Positions 1-11,701 of a stretch of 64,000 nt of DNA are shown here, piece after piece (position 1 is the stretch's first letter; the number at the start of each line of letters is the position of its first letter). A program made the translations under genes and the position numbers. This stretch comes from Botrytis cinerea B05.10 (Eukaryota > Ascomycota > Leotiomycetes > Helotiales > Sclerotiniaceae), in contig NC_037318.1 in NCBI RefSeq assembly GCF_000143535.2, positions 1,302,001-1,366,000 on the forward strand, given 5' to 3'. Below the pieces are notes generated by a model. The model was not told where the DNA came from. It searched no databases and was given only the letters and a program-made list of their open reading frames with translations.

Positions 1-713
1 AATATGCACTGGTTCATGGAGGCTTGTAACAATTCCACGAATCGAAGTTTTTTCTAAATCTCAGCGTCAGAATATCTATCCAGCTCATCCAGGTCCGATT
101 GCATTAACATTATGTTAAACAATTCCACCTAATGATAGAATATAGGAAAGGAAGAAAGCCATCGTAAATTTTTGCATGCGTGTCCATGGACTACTACTAG
201 GTTAGGATTCGGACTGGGAGAGTTTGATAATAATCAGAATGGTCATTCATATACACATTGAACGAGCAACCTTGATTCAACGTATCAAAACAAGAAAAGA
301 TCATCACGAGTAGTTCGCAGTGCTAAATGGTTATGTCAGAACTTATTGCTGCAATGCAATGAATGAATGAAAGCTCTGTTTACAATGTATCCCCGTCTGT
401 CCCATGTAAATGCAATCAATGCACCTCTTTACAGTGTGTGTTCCCATATATCTCATTCCTCTCATGTACCCCAATACTCCCATATTCCCCAGTACATCAT
501 CTCAATGAGTGATCTGTAATCAATAAAAGCAAATGGGTATCTTATTGAAAACGCCGAATATGCTGCCCTCATGCCAACTCCAAATTGCTAGCAAATAGCT
601 AAGAAATAACTTAAAGTATGCAAATGATTCCTTCATTGTACGTGCCATGAATACATGCCCCCTTCATTCAATGATGAGAATTATTCAAAGTCGGGTCGGA
701 CACTGACGCGAGA
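1..713. other. Left-edge non-coding stretch
   Basis: AT-rich sequence with no convincing reading frame on either strand. It lies downstream of the 3' end of the minus-strand DNA glycosylase gene, so its right part probably holds that gene's 3' UTR and terminator. I see no RNA gene or repeat here. Confidence 0.5.
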
Positions 714-2360
714 TTAAGTGTTTGCTTCGACTTCAATGTCAGTCTCATCTTCTTCTTTGTCTTCCTCAAACTCCATATCATTTTCTGTATCAGCTTCAAG
801 CTCTGCTTCCTCGTCACTGTCTTCAGAATTTCTCTTTCTCTTTTTAGAACCCTTGTCAACCTTCTTTACAACTTTCTTGACGACCGTCTTCTTGCCAGCT
901 CTGAAACCTGGTTGCTTCTTGTCTCCAGTTCTGTTGACCAAGTGCTCAATTGGACAGACAGTGCTTTCCCAATCCGCAGAACCCTCTGATGTTGCAGCTC
1001 TACAGCGACCACATGTCTTTCCATGTCGGAGGAATAATTGATGGAGGGAATATTTCAAGTGATCAGGAATTCGAACTTCGCAGTGGCTGAAGGTTTGATC
1101 GCGGCTTGCTTTCTCTGGAACCCAGCCAAGCCACATACAATGACGCCAGACATGCGTGTCGACGGCAAAGCTGGGTCTTCCCAAGCAGAACAAAGCAACA
1201 CATGCTGCAGTTTTGACCCCAATACCTGGCAAATCCATCAGTACCCGCATGGCTGCTGGTTTATCCAATGTGTGGACATAGTCAAGTGAGAGCATGTTCT
1301 CTCGCAAGCTCTTGATTTCAGCTTCCTTTTGCTCTTTAGTCTCCAGAACCTTTCCGACAAATGGAACTGGAACATCGGTTTCAACCCCTTTTAGCAAAGC
1401 CTCTAGAAGGTCGGTATTTTTATCGAAAACCACTTGTAGAATTGCCTTGATATAACCTGCCTTGACCTTAGCAAGACCGCCCGACCTGATAGCCTCCTCA
1501 ACATCTTCCTTTGATGAAGCAAGTACGGCCTCCCATGAAACGCTGCCTGCACCCTTGCCAGACGTTCTTAATCCATACTCCGCCTTCAGACCTGCCATTG
1601 ATTTGTTGGCGTTGCCAGCGGTGGTAGCAGCGCTGAGAAGGGTTCTCATAGTCGCGTCGAGAACATCCGGAACCTCTCCACATCCAGTTACAGTCTCGGA
1701 GGGAGCTGGAACTGTACCTGGTGGCTTGACTTCACCATGCAGAGCAGTCAACAAGCTGTTGACCGTCTCGGCCTCTTGAGCAGTGGGCGAGATGTGATCA
1801 GGGAAAGGTGTTTCACCAAATACGATACCATAGTTCTTCTTCTTTGTCTTGACAGGCTTAGCTTGGGAGCTATTAGCCTCGGTGGATACGTCGACAACCT
1901 TCTTCTTGCGTGGCAATCTCTTTTTCTTGGGCTCTTCTTCCTTGATATCTCCAAGAAGATCAGGAATACCCGAATCGCCAAGATTAAGTGGCTTCTCCTC
2001 ATCTTCATCTTTGATAGAAGCTTTGACAGTGGTCCTGGTAGCTCTGGCTCGGGTGGCTCTCTTAGGAGTGGTGGGAGTCACTTCCGTGCCGGTATTGCCG
2101 AAATCGGCATCAAGGAGATCACCCTTTTGTCCCATTCCATGAGGAAGGACATCCCAACCACCTGTCATTGGCTCCGCCGCTGACTTTGCCTTCTTCTTCG
2201 GTGGAGCACGCTTTCGAGACTTAGTTGGAGACCCGGTGGCGACATTCTTGAGGATTTGTTTGCTATCCGTGGGTGTAGTTGGTGGCGATGAAAGAGTTGC
2301 TGCTGCATAATTTAGAGCTGCAGCGGCTTCTGCAGCCTTGGTGGCGGCTCGAGTGGGCAT
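714..2360 (-). CDS. HhH-GPD base-excision DNA glycosylase (endonuclease III-like)
   Basis: Single-exon gene of 548 codons. The HhH-GPD core lies in the second half: the helix-hairpin-helix LPGIGVKTA (about residue 375) contains the lysine used by bifunctional glycosylase/AP lyases, and about 20 residues later FAVDTHVWR supplies the catalytic aspartate. This family removes damaged bases and nicks the abasic site in the nucleus. The C-terminal cysteines (CGRC, then CPIEHL) do not have the C-x6-C-x2-C-x5-C spacing of classical Nth iron-sulfur clusters, so cluster binding is doubtful. The first ~200 residues are Lys/Ala/Thr-rich with several basic patches (nuclear localisation-like), and the last ~60 change from basic (KKTVVKKVVKKV) to strongly acidic. 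The start at 2360 is the first Met of the open frame. The Ser-rich frame on the opposite strand is a shadow. Confidence 0.9.
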   Translation of the reverse strand: MPTRAATKAAEAAAALNYAAATLSSPPTTPTDSKQILKNVATGSPTKSRKRAPPKKKAKSAAEPMTGGWDVLPHGMGQKGDLLDADFGNTGTEVTPTTPKRATRARATRTTVKASIKDEDEEKPLNLGDSGIPDLLGDIKEEEPKKKRLPRKKKVVDVSTEANSSQAKPVKTKKKNYGIVFGETPFPDHISPTAQEAETVNSLLTALHGEVKPPGTVPAPSETVTGCGEVPDVLDATMRTLLSAATTAGNANKSMAGLKAEYGLRTSGKGAGSVSWEAVLASSKEDVEEAIRSGGLAKVKAGYIKAILQVVFDKNTDLLEALLKGVETDVPVPFVGKVLETKEQKEAEIKSLRENMLSLDYVHTLDKPAAMRVLMDLPGIGVKTAACVALFCLGRPSFAVDTHVWRHCMWLGWVPEKASRDQTFSHCEVRIPDHLKYSLHQLFLRHGKTCGRCRAATSEGSADWESTVCPIEHLVNRTGDKKQPGFRAGKKTVVKKVVKKVDKGSKKRKRNSEDSDEEAELEADTENDMEFEEDKEEDETDIEVEANT

Positions 2361-3519
2361 TATGAAATGGTAAATATTGAAACCCGACCTTGACTGAATC
2401 GAATGCCAATAGAAAGGATGGTATAATCACAAGCAGCTCAAAGAAGAGACTGAATGATCAGGATGAAGAGATTCAAGACAGAAACGATAGACTGGTCTTA
2501 AGAAAAGATGGATGTAGAAGAATTGTGGTTGTGAGAGGGAAGAAAACAAAATGTAAAGAGTCAGTTGAAGAACGAAAGCTGAGATGTCGACATACCTTTG
2601 ACAATGAAGCTATATGCTCTATGATGACAATATCGACGCCACTAATACTTTCACTAATACAGAATGGGTAGTTGTTCGATGACCTTGGACTGTAGAGAGG
2701 CTCGAGCGTCAGATACATAAGGTATCTTTCTGATACCTTTCCACTTGGGGAAACTCCGGAATAATGGGCGAAAATGTATCAGAAGAAGACTTCGAATTCG
2801 AGGAAATATTCAAATCTCGTAAGAAAGAGGGGAAATCTTAAATTCACCTCAATCGCAATTCTCATTACGAATATCTTGAATGAAATGGAATTATCAAAGC
2901 TAATTCGCCCCTCTCCCTTAATTAGGAAGACAGATGGAAAGGCTCATCTCTAGGTCAGTCCTGTCAATTACGTTATTCACCTAGGTGTCTCACCTCGATG
3001 GAATATAGCTGATGAGTGGACAAGCAGGAACTTGAAAGTATGTAGGGAATTGCTTGCCATCTGAAAATAAGGAGAGAAGGCTGTGAAGATGGCTTCTTTT
3101 CTGATACCCATTGAGTATTCACTTATCTTCATCTCGGTGCAGTTGATTGGTCTGATGTGGAACAATCGATTCTTAAGACGACAATACACGGGGCATCTGA
3201 TCTTAGGCTCATTCTTATAGTCAATCCATGGGATTTCGCAGAGTAAACGATTTTGTTTGATAACAGCGACATCCATACGGCTCTCTCCCCTTTGACTCAG
3301 GATGGCAAGAGCTCCCAGCTATCATCATCGGAGTCCGCTCACTTACTTATTTGCACACCTGGTAAAACTTAATTGCGAATGTATTTTTCAGAAAAATGAT
3401 GCTCGAGAAACGCGGAGAGGAAAGGTTTACTGCGCATTCGATGCAAGTTCCAAGGAGAACAGTCAAGTGTGTTTCGAACTTCAGTTAATGATAAACGATT
3501 GTTCTTGATCATCTTTCCA
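2361..3519. other. Intergenic region
   Basis: Upstream region of the DNA glycosylase gene, running to the 3' end of the next minus-strand gene. Short open frames occur on both strands, the longest being about 99 codons at 2977-3276 on the minus strand. None shows a recognisable domain, signal peptide or splice context, and I do not call them genes. Confidence 0.4.
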
Positions 3520-4278
3520 CTACTTGCTTGTTCTTCCTACCTCGGTCCTATCTCCAGGAAGCCTTTTCATGAGCCAGAAAGTAAAAGGGCCTACTTTCTC
3601 GTCGATCTCCTTCCATTTTTCATCCGGAGTATCGGCCTGTGGATGATTGATGTTCTCTTCAACGTAGACAAAACTGTTCACCTCATATAGGGGTCGCCCA
3701 TACGGTGTTGCGTCAAGAAGAAACTCATAACCTAACTCATCCGCTTTTTTCATGCCCCAGTTGATAAACTGTTGGCTAACCCCTTTGCGTCGGTAGTTTG
3801 GATGGGTAAAGACGATATGAAGATCTTGTACTTTGGTCAGTTCCAAGCAGTATATTTGACTGTTTCACTCACAAATGTGTGGTTTTTGTGCTATTTTGTA
3901 TCGGGGCCTAGAATATGTTTGCAGTGCCTGCTCGGCATACTTGCGGGAGCTATTATCCGGAAACCAAGTCAAAGTAGAAGGCGGTGGGTTTTCAAATGGG
4001 GTTTCATTGTAAATTTTCCATAGCGCCCCTCCTAAAATTCTACCATTTTCAGTATCGACGACTTTTTGCCAGTAACTCGATGGATCGTGAGTATGCCACT
4101 GCTTCAGTCGAGTTGCTGCTTCATCAATTGCATCTTCGCGGGCATTATCACTTGTTCCATGGATAGAGAACCATAGATGAAAGAATGTTTGCAAAGGGCT
4201 TTCGTAAGACTCAAACAAGCACCGTGCAAGCGCAGGGAAATCAACCTCGAAATCAACGGGCCGAAGCTGGAGAGTCAT
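3520..4278 (-). CDS. GNAT-family N-acetyltransferase
   Basis: Two exons, 4278-3873 and 3824-3520, separated by a 48-bp intron (donor GTGAGT, branch CTGAC, acceptor CAAG). Joining in phase 1 turns the break into a continuous beta4-alpha3 region, YLHIVFTHPNYRRKG. That segment is the acetyl-CoA pyrophosphate-binding motif A (R/Q-x-x-G-x-G/A type) of the GNAT fold. The product is about 236 residues, normal for a fungal GNAT. The start Met begins MTLQLRPVDFEVD, matching the beta1 strand with which such proteins commonly open. The family transfers acetyl groups from acetyl-CoA to small amines or protein N-termini; the substrate cannot be told from sequence. Neighbours give no functional hint. Confidence 0.85.
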
Positions 4279-5433
4279 TTCGAGACTTCGTGTAGTAATA
4301 TCTTTGAGATGGACAGCGCTGAAATGGTTTCGAGCCTTCTGGAGAGCTCAAAAGCTAGGCAATAAGTAATTTCCATGTGCCAGCATCCATTCCAAGAATG
4401 AGGTTAGTTAGAAATTGCTCAGAGTGCCGTACAAAGCCGCGTTTCACTGGAGTTGAATATCAAAGCCTAAGATGATGCGGAAACTAGGGTCCGGAACGAA
4501 GCCCGGATAATTTAGTGTGGGTCAGTAAGCACTAAGCCAGCGCGTTCCAGACTACCGGTAGTAATCCCGTAACAACGATTCGTCCAGATTAGACATACCC
4601 TGATGGGGCTTGGACATAGACTCAGTCGTTTGAAATAAAACGGTAATAAGATTCTAAGTCAAGTTTAGTGCGGGGCTTAGGTATTGTTAACGTTACATTG
4701 ATGTATGCAACTGGCATCAAAAGGATGGTTTTTATCAGACAGTGAGCAGTTCTCCTCCGTTTGACTATTTGCCGAAATGCATTCATGGTTAGAGGAAGTT
4801 ACTCTGCTCCACTATCTTTCTCGAGCTGCCAAATGGGGAAACGGCACTCGGATTGCGTGGCAAGCGGGCAGTCTACACAGGCTATACCTCGTAATGGTGA
4901 CGTGCATTTGACTGTTACATTTCTAGAATTGATCCTTTTCATTTTGCAAAATATTTTTGGAATAAAAAGTATGTGCTATCAACACCAAACCATGGAACCC
5001 AGAAGTAGTACCTGATTTTCGTATTAAACGAATCTGTTGGTAGAAATCTTATGCAAACTTTAGCATATCACAATGAGTGTCAATCAAGATTTGCATTTCC
5101 CAGTCACACATACCAACCATGTTCCATGGAAATGAGGCCGAATTTTCCCAACTGTTAGGAGCGTCACTATAACCTCACCTTAACATCCGTGGTTTTCAAA
5201 CTTGAAGCTATCTCTGATTAATTAGTTTGGTTATGGAACGAGTGTTAGCATGATTCCCGGTACTTCGTTACCTACCAATCTTAAGAAGACTATCAAAACC
5301 TAAAGCCAACAAGTATGAGCAGAGCACATTGTATATTTTTTCTTCGTTCGCATTTTAGCAAGAGTATTCATGTTAAACTATTTTGCGCAGCCCGTTTTCC
5401 TCTTTTCTTCACTTCCCCATTTTGGCCTCCAGC
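4279..5433. other. Intergenic region between divergent genes
   Basis: About 1.15 kb between the divergently transcribed acetyltransferase (-) and rhodopsin-domain gene (+). It should contain both promoters. No open frame with coding character, repeat or RNA was recognised. Confidence 0.4.
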
Positions 5434-6782
5434 ATGAACGAAACGCAATCTCTTATAACGAGTTTCAACAAGACACCTTTGGTGCAGATATTTGTGTGGA
5501 TTCCAATTACTTTCTCAGCTCTAGGAGTATGTGTGCATCTAGGTACGAAGTTTGCTATTTCGGAGAAGTTTGAATGGCAAGATCATTTCGTAATGATATC
5601 AATGGCAAGCGAAGCAAGGTCTGATGGAATTTTGAAGCGTTCTGACAGTTGACTTGTAGACTTTTTCCATCGGCCAGACAATTGCAGTTGCAATTGAATG
5701 TGCAAATGGGCTTGGTAAATTGATCAACACACTGACAGACGGGCAAGTAGAGACGATTTTGAAAGTAATTGATCATAATTCAAGATGAATACACCAAACT
5801 AACCGATAGTACTCTAGGCACAATATTCAGCGAATATACTTTATATCGTGAGCTTGTTCTTTGCAAAAATATCTATAGTAATGTTCATTTACGACTTCAC
5901 ACCTATTGCAGCTGAGAGAATAGTGACGAAAGTTCTTGGATTCGTGATTTCACTATGGGCTATTACTTCTATTTTGGCCGTTGCCTTTCAGTGTCGGTCT
6001 TCAAAAGTATGGGATAGCATAGCCGGTGAATGTTCCAACCAAGTCAGTATCTCCTACTTTCTAACTTCGCCTTTGAGCTCTTGCTGACATTCTTTGACCA
6101 AGACAGCTTTCTGGAATTATAACGCAATCGTTAATATTGTGACCGATGCCAGTATAATCTTGCTTATTACATTCATAGCATTACACATACAGACTACCTG
6201 GAGTAGGAAACTCACATTGATATGGATCTTTGGTACTCGTATCTCGTCAGTATAAGTAGAAGAAAATTTTGAGATTCAATCGGCTAAACTGCATCTAGTG
6301 TCATTGCTGCTGTATCCTTTCAGTTATTCTATTCGAACAAAAGGATAGAGGATCCAACTTTTGACCCCTGGCGAACAACAATCTGCAACCAGGTCGTGCA
6401 GTGCCTGAGTATCATCACAGCATGTGCTCCATACTTGAAGATTTTTCTCGATAGTTTAGGATCGGGAATGTTAAGGTCAGATGACTTACGTCGACGGAAT
6501 GGCAGAGTGGTAGAAGATCATCGCGGCTTCAATCGCAACATATCTGATTCCCGAGGAATCATAAAATCAAAGACAGGAAAGATGATTGGCCAGAAATTAG
6601 GCTTTACCAGTCGGGGCAAACTAGAGAGCCAGAAACTGTCTGAATTTGCGCCAGCCTGTTCAGCTGCTCAATCAAATGCCGTCATAGTGATTGATGAAGG
6701 AAATTTATGGGATGGACAGAGCGAATCTAGTCAATCTAGAATCATAACAAAACCCCGTGCTTGGAAATTAGATGTAAACTAG
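5434..6782 (+). CDS. Rhodopsin-domain (SAT4-type) integral membrane protein
   Basis: Five exons read as 5434-5604, 5660-5764, 5818-6042, 6103-6245 and 6299-6782, giving about 375 residues. This is the usual length of the fungal 7-TM rhodopsin-domain family, which is often near CFEM or secondary-metabolism genes and whose biochemical role is largely unknown. Family signs are a short extracellular N-terminus (MNETQ) before TM1, the EWQDHF loop, FSIGQTIAVAIECANGLGK after TM2, the tryptophan-containing AFWNYNAI segment, and a polar C-terminal tail of ~115 residues. The first intron needs either a GT donor at 5590, which drops five residues of a conserved TM segment, or a GC donor at 5605; the second keeps the family pattern better. 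Exon 4 to 5 joins in phase 2 with a GTCAGT donor. Confidence 0.8.
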
Positions 6783-7184
6783 ATGTAAATTAGTTGGATA
6801 GAAGAAAGTCTCACGACACCAGTATCAATACTGGCATATTTGAATTCACTCCAAAGATCATCAAACTATCGCTCAACATAAAACGAATCCCGGACTAGTA
6901 CCCCCAGAAAAAGATTTGTGTTTTTGATATGTATCAGGGGTCTAAATCCCAGTCTAGAACAACAAATCAGCCCATGTGCATGCGCAACTCCATGGATAAG
7001 AAACACATGCAACATTTTCATTAGACCCCTGTGAAAGCCTGCAACCACCTAATCTCTGCAACTACATCGTTTAGATATATTACCTCACTTTTCACTGTTT
7101 CTTGAAGAAAGAAAATAAGAAACTCTAAAGATATCTTAAACCTTAAGGTTTAACGCTCAATACCTAAACATTCCTACTACCAAA
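6783..7184. promoter_or_regulatory. Intergenic / upstream region of the permease gene
   Basis: About 400 bp between two co-oriented genes, so it holds the 3' end of the rhodopsin-domain gene and the promoter and 5' UTR of the permease. A perfect 18-bp palindrome, TTAAACCTTAAGGTTTAA, occupies 7136-7153, ending 31 bp before the permease ATG. It could be a dimeric factor site or a 5' UTR hairpin; no specific factor can be named. Confidence 0.4.
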
Positions 7185-9178
7185 ATGACCACACAAAAAC
7201 GCGACGATGAAGTCGAAGCTGTGGAACTCGGTACCGTCCAGAACAAAACTCTAGCACGGCACGACAGCGCCGAAAGCAGAGATAGAGATGAATTGAAACG
7301 GTTAGGAAAAACGCCCGTTCTGAAAGTTCGTCAACATTGCACTTTTAAAAAATCGCCTATCAGCCCCGTTTCCCAGAAGATGATTCATTCGGATGCTAAC
7401 AATCCCCTCCATAGAGAAACTTCGCATTCATGTCCATCCTCGGCTTCAGCTGCACGATTCTGATAACCTGGGAAGGAAGCCTAACCGTGTTCGTCAGCGG
7501 CCTTCAAAACGGAGGACCAGCCGGAATCATCTACGGGTTTCTCGTTGTCTGGCTTGGCAACCTGTCGGTTTTTTCTACGCTCTCGGAACTGGTATCTATG
7601 GCTCCCACTTCAGGGGGCCAGTACCATTGGGTTTCCATGCTTGCGCCTTCCCGATGCTCTAAGTTTCTGAGCTACATCACGGGCTGGTTGACTGTTACGG
7701 GCTGGCAGGGCCTTGTTGCGTCCGGTGGCTATCTCACCGGGACTATTATCCAAGGATTGATTGTGTTGACCGTTCCATCGTATGCTGCGTCCGAAACTTC
7801 ATGGCAAGGCACGTTGTTATACTGGGCGGCGATATTTTTTGCCGTTTTTATCAATACGGTCGTTAGTAGCTTGTTACCGAAGATCGAAGGGTTAATCCTG
7901 GTACTGCATATTTTGGGGTTTTTTAGCATCTTGATTCCGTTGGTTATACTGGCGCCGCATGATTCGGCAAGCGATGTGTTTACCGGTTGGCTGAATGAAG
8001 GAAACTGGTCTACTCAGGGACTTTCGTTTTTTGTCGGGCTGATTGGAAATGTTTTTGCGTTTCTTGGTACGCCTTGCAATATCTTTGGAGTCTGAGTATG
8101 TAAAATACTAACATTGTTTTAGGTGCGGATGGAGCATTTCATGTAAGTCTTCTACTAATAAGGCATTGAATGGTGCCTAGCGAGGTTTGTAAGGGAGACT
8201 AACGAGCGATGCAGATGTCAGAAGAAATCCGCAATCCATCTCTAGTAGTACCCAGATCCATCATTTTGAGCATAATACTGAACGGAAGCATGGGATTTGC
8301 AATGATAATAGCAATTTTGTTTTGTCTTGGAGACATTGATGCTGCGTTGTCAAGCGACACTGGCTACCCGTTTATCGAAATTTTCTTCCAAGCGACTAGA
8401 TCTATAAGTGGGTCAGCAACTATGGCGTCGTTAGTGGCCATATTAGGTTTATGCGCTACTGTTGGCAGTCTGGCTTCGACATCTCGCATGCTTTGGTCGT
8501 TCGCTAGAGATCATGGCGTGCCTGGTTGGAGAACCATTTCAAAGGTAAGTGTGTAGCGGTACTCTTGTTCCTCCGAATTTGTTCTTGGTCTATATCTAAT
8601 CTGACACTAACACGGTTATATATCCTGATATAGATTGATAATCGCACTACAATTCCACTATGGTCTATTGCTATTACTTGCATTGTCTCATGTCTACTTG
8701 CATTGATCAATATTGGCTCCGCAACAGTCTTCAACGATGTTGTATCTCTATCTGTTGCTGGTCTCTATAGCTCCTACTTAATCTGCGCGGTTCTTTTACT
8801 ATATCGTCGTCTCACTGGAGGATTTCAAACACTCACAGATATTTCCGAAGGACCAGTTTTGGTAAACACTACAGGTGCTCAATTAGTTTGGGGTAAGATG
8901 TATCTTGTACTTTCAATTTTGCGACACTAACGCGAGCCAAATAAATAGGACCATGGCATGTTCCAGGAGTGTTCGGTATTATCAACAACACTTTTGCTAT
9001 CGTTTACTTGACTATTGTTCTGTTCTTCAGCTTTTGGCCCTCTGCATTACCTGTTACTGCGGCGAACATGAACTACAGTTCTTTGGTTACTGGCGCCGTA
9101 ATGATATTTAGTATAATATACTATATTATATTGGGAAGACATGAATGGAATGGCCCAGTTGTCGAGGTGCATTTGTGA
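7185..9178 (+). CDS. APC-superfamily amino-acid/choline permease (GABA permease UGA4/HNM1 type)
   Basis: Six exons: 7185-7325, 7415-8066, 8123-8142, 8215-8544, 8634-8892 and 8949-9178, giving about 543 residues, the standard size for a 12-TM fungal permease. The hydrophilic N-tail of ~47 residues is followed by NFAFMSILGFSCTILITWEG, the first membrane segment typical of the GABA/choline permease branch. GGPAGIIYGF and the SMAPTSGGQYHW motif after TM2 also fit. GADGAFHMSEEIRNP is the conserved loop of this branch and is assembled only when a 20-nt microexon (8123-8142) is included. Introns have canonical branch sites (TACTAAC, CACTAAC, GCTAAC). The protein should import amino acids, GABA or choline across the plasma membrane; the substrate is not decidable from sequence. 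It converges on the aldehyde dehydrogenase gene. Confidence 0.9.
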
Positions 9179-9760
9179 TAGTCCAAAAGTGATGGTTTTG
9201 CTATACCAAGACTTTGAGACATACTATAGCTCCAAAGCCAAGAATGAGGATGGAATTAACGAGAATGAATAGAGACCGAAAACATGTATTGTGGGAAATC
9301 TGGTTAACATTCGATGAATCGAAGCGAGGCTTGAAGCGAGTTTATATTTGGGTGTTTGATTTGCGTGCAATCTGTGTGGAAAGTCTCATTCATTACTCTT
9401 TCAGACTTGGTTACTAAATGGGTTGCTCATGTACTGGTAGTCACCACTAGGTAACAAGAGAATCTTTGCATAGAGTGAAACGTATTCGATTGTTAAAATC
9501 CCAGTTATGGAAAATAATTAGAAAATAATACACGCTTGTCTTGTTTCTTGTTTATATTTGGGCGCTTCTATTGCCTCCGTCTCCTGTGACCCTCAAGAAA
9601 GGCCTTTGGAAAAATCATTGTATCGAATTTACATGATAAATATTAGCATAAAGGTATCTTGCATATGACATTAACTCAAAAATTTGCCACCCTACATAAA
9701 TACCTCCGCCTGTACCGACTTGCCAGTCCATCATTCCATATATTACTACTCCATATCTGA
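9179..9760. terminator. Convergent 3' intergenic region
   Basis: About 580 bp of AT-rich DNA between the 3' ends of the permease (+) and the aldehyde dehydrogenase (-). It must contain both transcription termini. No further gene was seen. Confidence 0.4.
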
Positions 9761-11701
9761 TTAACTCATCCCCAACATGACTTTTATTCCCCTCCATTTA
9801 CCTTTCACCCCAGCCCCATATCCAATATCCACTACCGCCTTCGTAAACGCGAAGCCCTTTGTTGTGTCCGGGATCGGGTATCGAAGCGGAGGAGGAATAG
9901 CAGTACAAGCAGGAGACCATGGCCAACGGTCCTCACAAATAGCTTTGATATTACAAAGTCCTCTCAAGCCCTCCTCACCAGCGAATCTTCCATATCCACT
10001 ACCAGCCACGCCGCCAAATGGTAACTGAACTGCATAGTATGCACCAAAATCGTTTATAGCTACCATACCAGACTTAATGTTCTTGATTATGGCATTGAGT
10101 TCCCAGTCTTTGGATCCAAAGACAGAGGCACCGAGTCCGAAATCGGGATGGTTTGCGATGTTGCAGGCATCTTCAGGGTTCTTAGCTCTCATAACGACGC
10201 AAATAGGTCCGAAGCACTCTTCGTTAGCAATGGCCATCTCAGGGGTGACATCAACGATTAGAGTAGGACTAAAGTAATGTCCCGAGCGATGAACTGGATG
10301 GTTGAAACGTTTACCGCCAACCAAAAGACGAGCTCCATCCGAGACGGCTTCTGCAATCAATTTCTCGAGTCTTCCAAATGAAGCATCAGAAATAACTGCT
10401 CCGACATCAACTGGCGATTCCGCTGTAGAGTCGAGAGCAGAGCCGACACGAAGAGCTCGAATCCGTGGCTCGAGTGCTGCGACAATTTTGTCATAAACAT
10501 CCGGAAGACCAATAATTCGTTCGATACCAATACAATTTTGTCCAGCGGCTTGGAATGTACCACGAAGGAGGATTTCGGTGATACGTGGAAGATCGCTAAC
10601 CGCGGAATTCATAATAATCGCTGCATCCTTGCCTCCAAGCTCGGCAACAACTGGGATTAGAGGCTTAGATGCTGCCGCAGCTACCAATTTGGCGACAGGT
10701 CGGCTACCGATGAAAGTTATATGAGAGATCCTAGGATGAGACGAAAGATGATTTGCAGTATCTGGCCAACATGTAACGACTTGAATCAGATTGGAATCAT
10801 GACCACATGCGTATAATGCTCCTCTTGCAATAAGAGAAAAATGCTGTGCACTCCAAGCTGTATTTTCGGATGCCTTGACCACAATTCCATTTCCAGAGAA
10901 AATTGCGGAGATTATTGGGCCAAGCAAGTTATGAAGAGGATAGTTCCAAGAGACCAGAGCAGCGACAACTCCCAAAGGCTCGTATTGGACCGTATTCTTC
11001 TTGTACATCATGAGCAAGTTCGTAGGTCTTCGAGAAGGACTCAATGCCTTTTCACCATGCTTCAAAGTCCAGCTAAGCTTTTCGACAGTCACTAAAATTT
11101 CTCCTAATGCGGCATCAATCATAGTTTTTCCTGAATCCAAACATGCGACCTTGCAAAGTTCATCCTGGTGGTCCAATATATATGCCATCATAGAGCGTAG
11201 AACTTGTCGCCTTTGGGTAAAAGTAGTTCGCGCCCATTTCTTCTGTGCGACATGTGCCTTCTCAATTGCTCTATCGATATCTTCGGGCGATGAAGGGGCG
11301 ACGTATCCTAGGAATTGTCCAGTTGCTGGAGCATAACATTGAATATTCGATGATTCGGTGTCCTATATATCATCAGCGTCGCTGCCCCCGTGTCTATTTT
11401 GTTTCCACCAACCTTGATGCTCGGGTTATCCAAAATCTTCTTCTCCTCTGGTGCTTTTAATTCAGTAATAGAATAGCGTAGAACCGGCTCCGCATTATAC
11501 CATTCAATAAAACGAATTGTTCCGTAGAGAAAACATCCAACAACTGCTGTAGCTCCAGCGGCTAATGTGAACATGAGCTTCTCACTGTAGACACATCTAG
11601 ATTAGCAATAGTTCCCAAGTTTTCTGCGCCAACTCAACTTACACATCTCCATGCTTCCAACCTGCAAAAGGTCCATCTGGAAGGGGGTGGTCTCTTTCCA
11701 T
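9761..11701 (-). CDS. Membrane-anchored aldehyde dehydrogenase (MSC7-like)
   Basis: Three exons, 11701-11643, 11584-11413 and 11362-9761, with introns of 58 and 50 bp, give about 610 residues. A single hydrophobic segment near the N-terminus (LMFTLAAGATAVVGCFLYGTI, about residues 23-43) would anchor the enzyme, and the catalytic ALDH domain follows. NAD(P)-binding and catalytic elements are visible: the VSWNYP motif, Glu318 in VVAELGGKD and the nucleophile Cys354 in AAGQNCIG. The family oxidises aldehydes to acids; yeast Msc7 has the same anchored layout and an ill-defined physiological substrate. The upstream mini-exon (MERDHPLPDGPFAGWKHGD) was chosen because it joins in phase 2 and extends the frame with standard splice signals. 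If it were omitted, translation would start at a Met inside the hydrophobic segment. Confidence 0.9.

Noticed and set aside
718..1041. Ser/Phe-rich frame on the plus strand
   Set aside because: It is the antisense reading of the acidic and basic C-terminal tail of the DNA glycosylase.
2390..2718. Facing frames of 93 and 81 codons upstream of the DNA glycosylase
   Set aside because: Charged, low-complexity content with no domain; they overlap each other on opposite strands in the presumed promoter.
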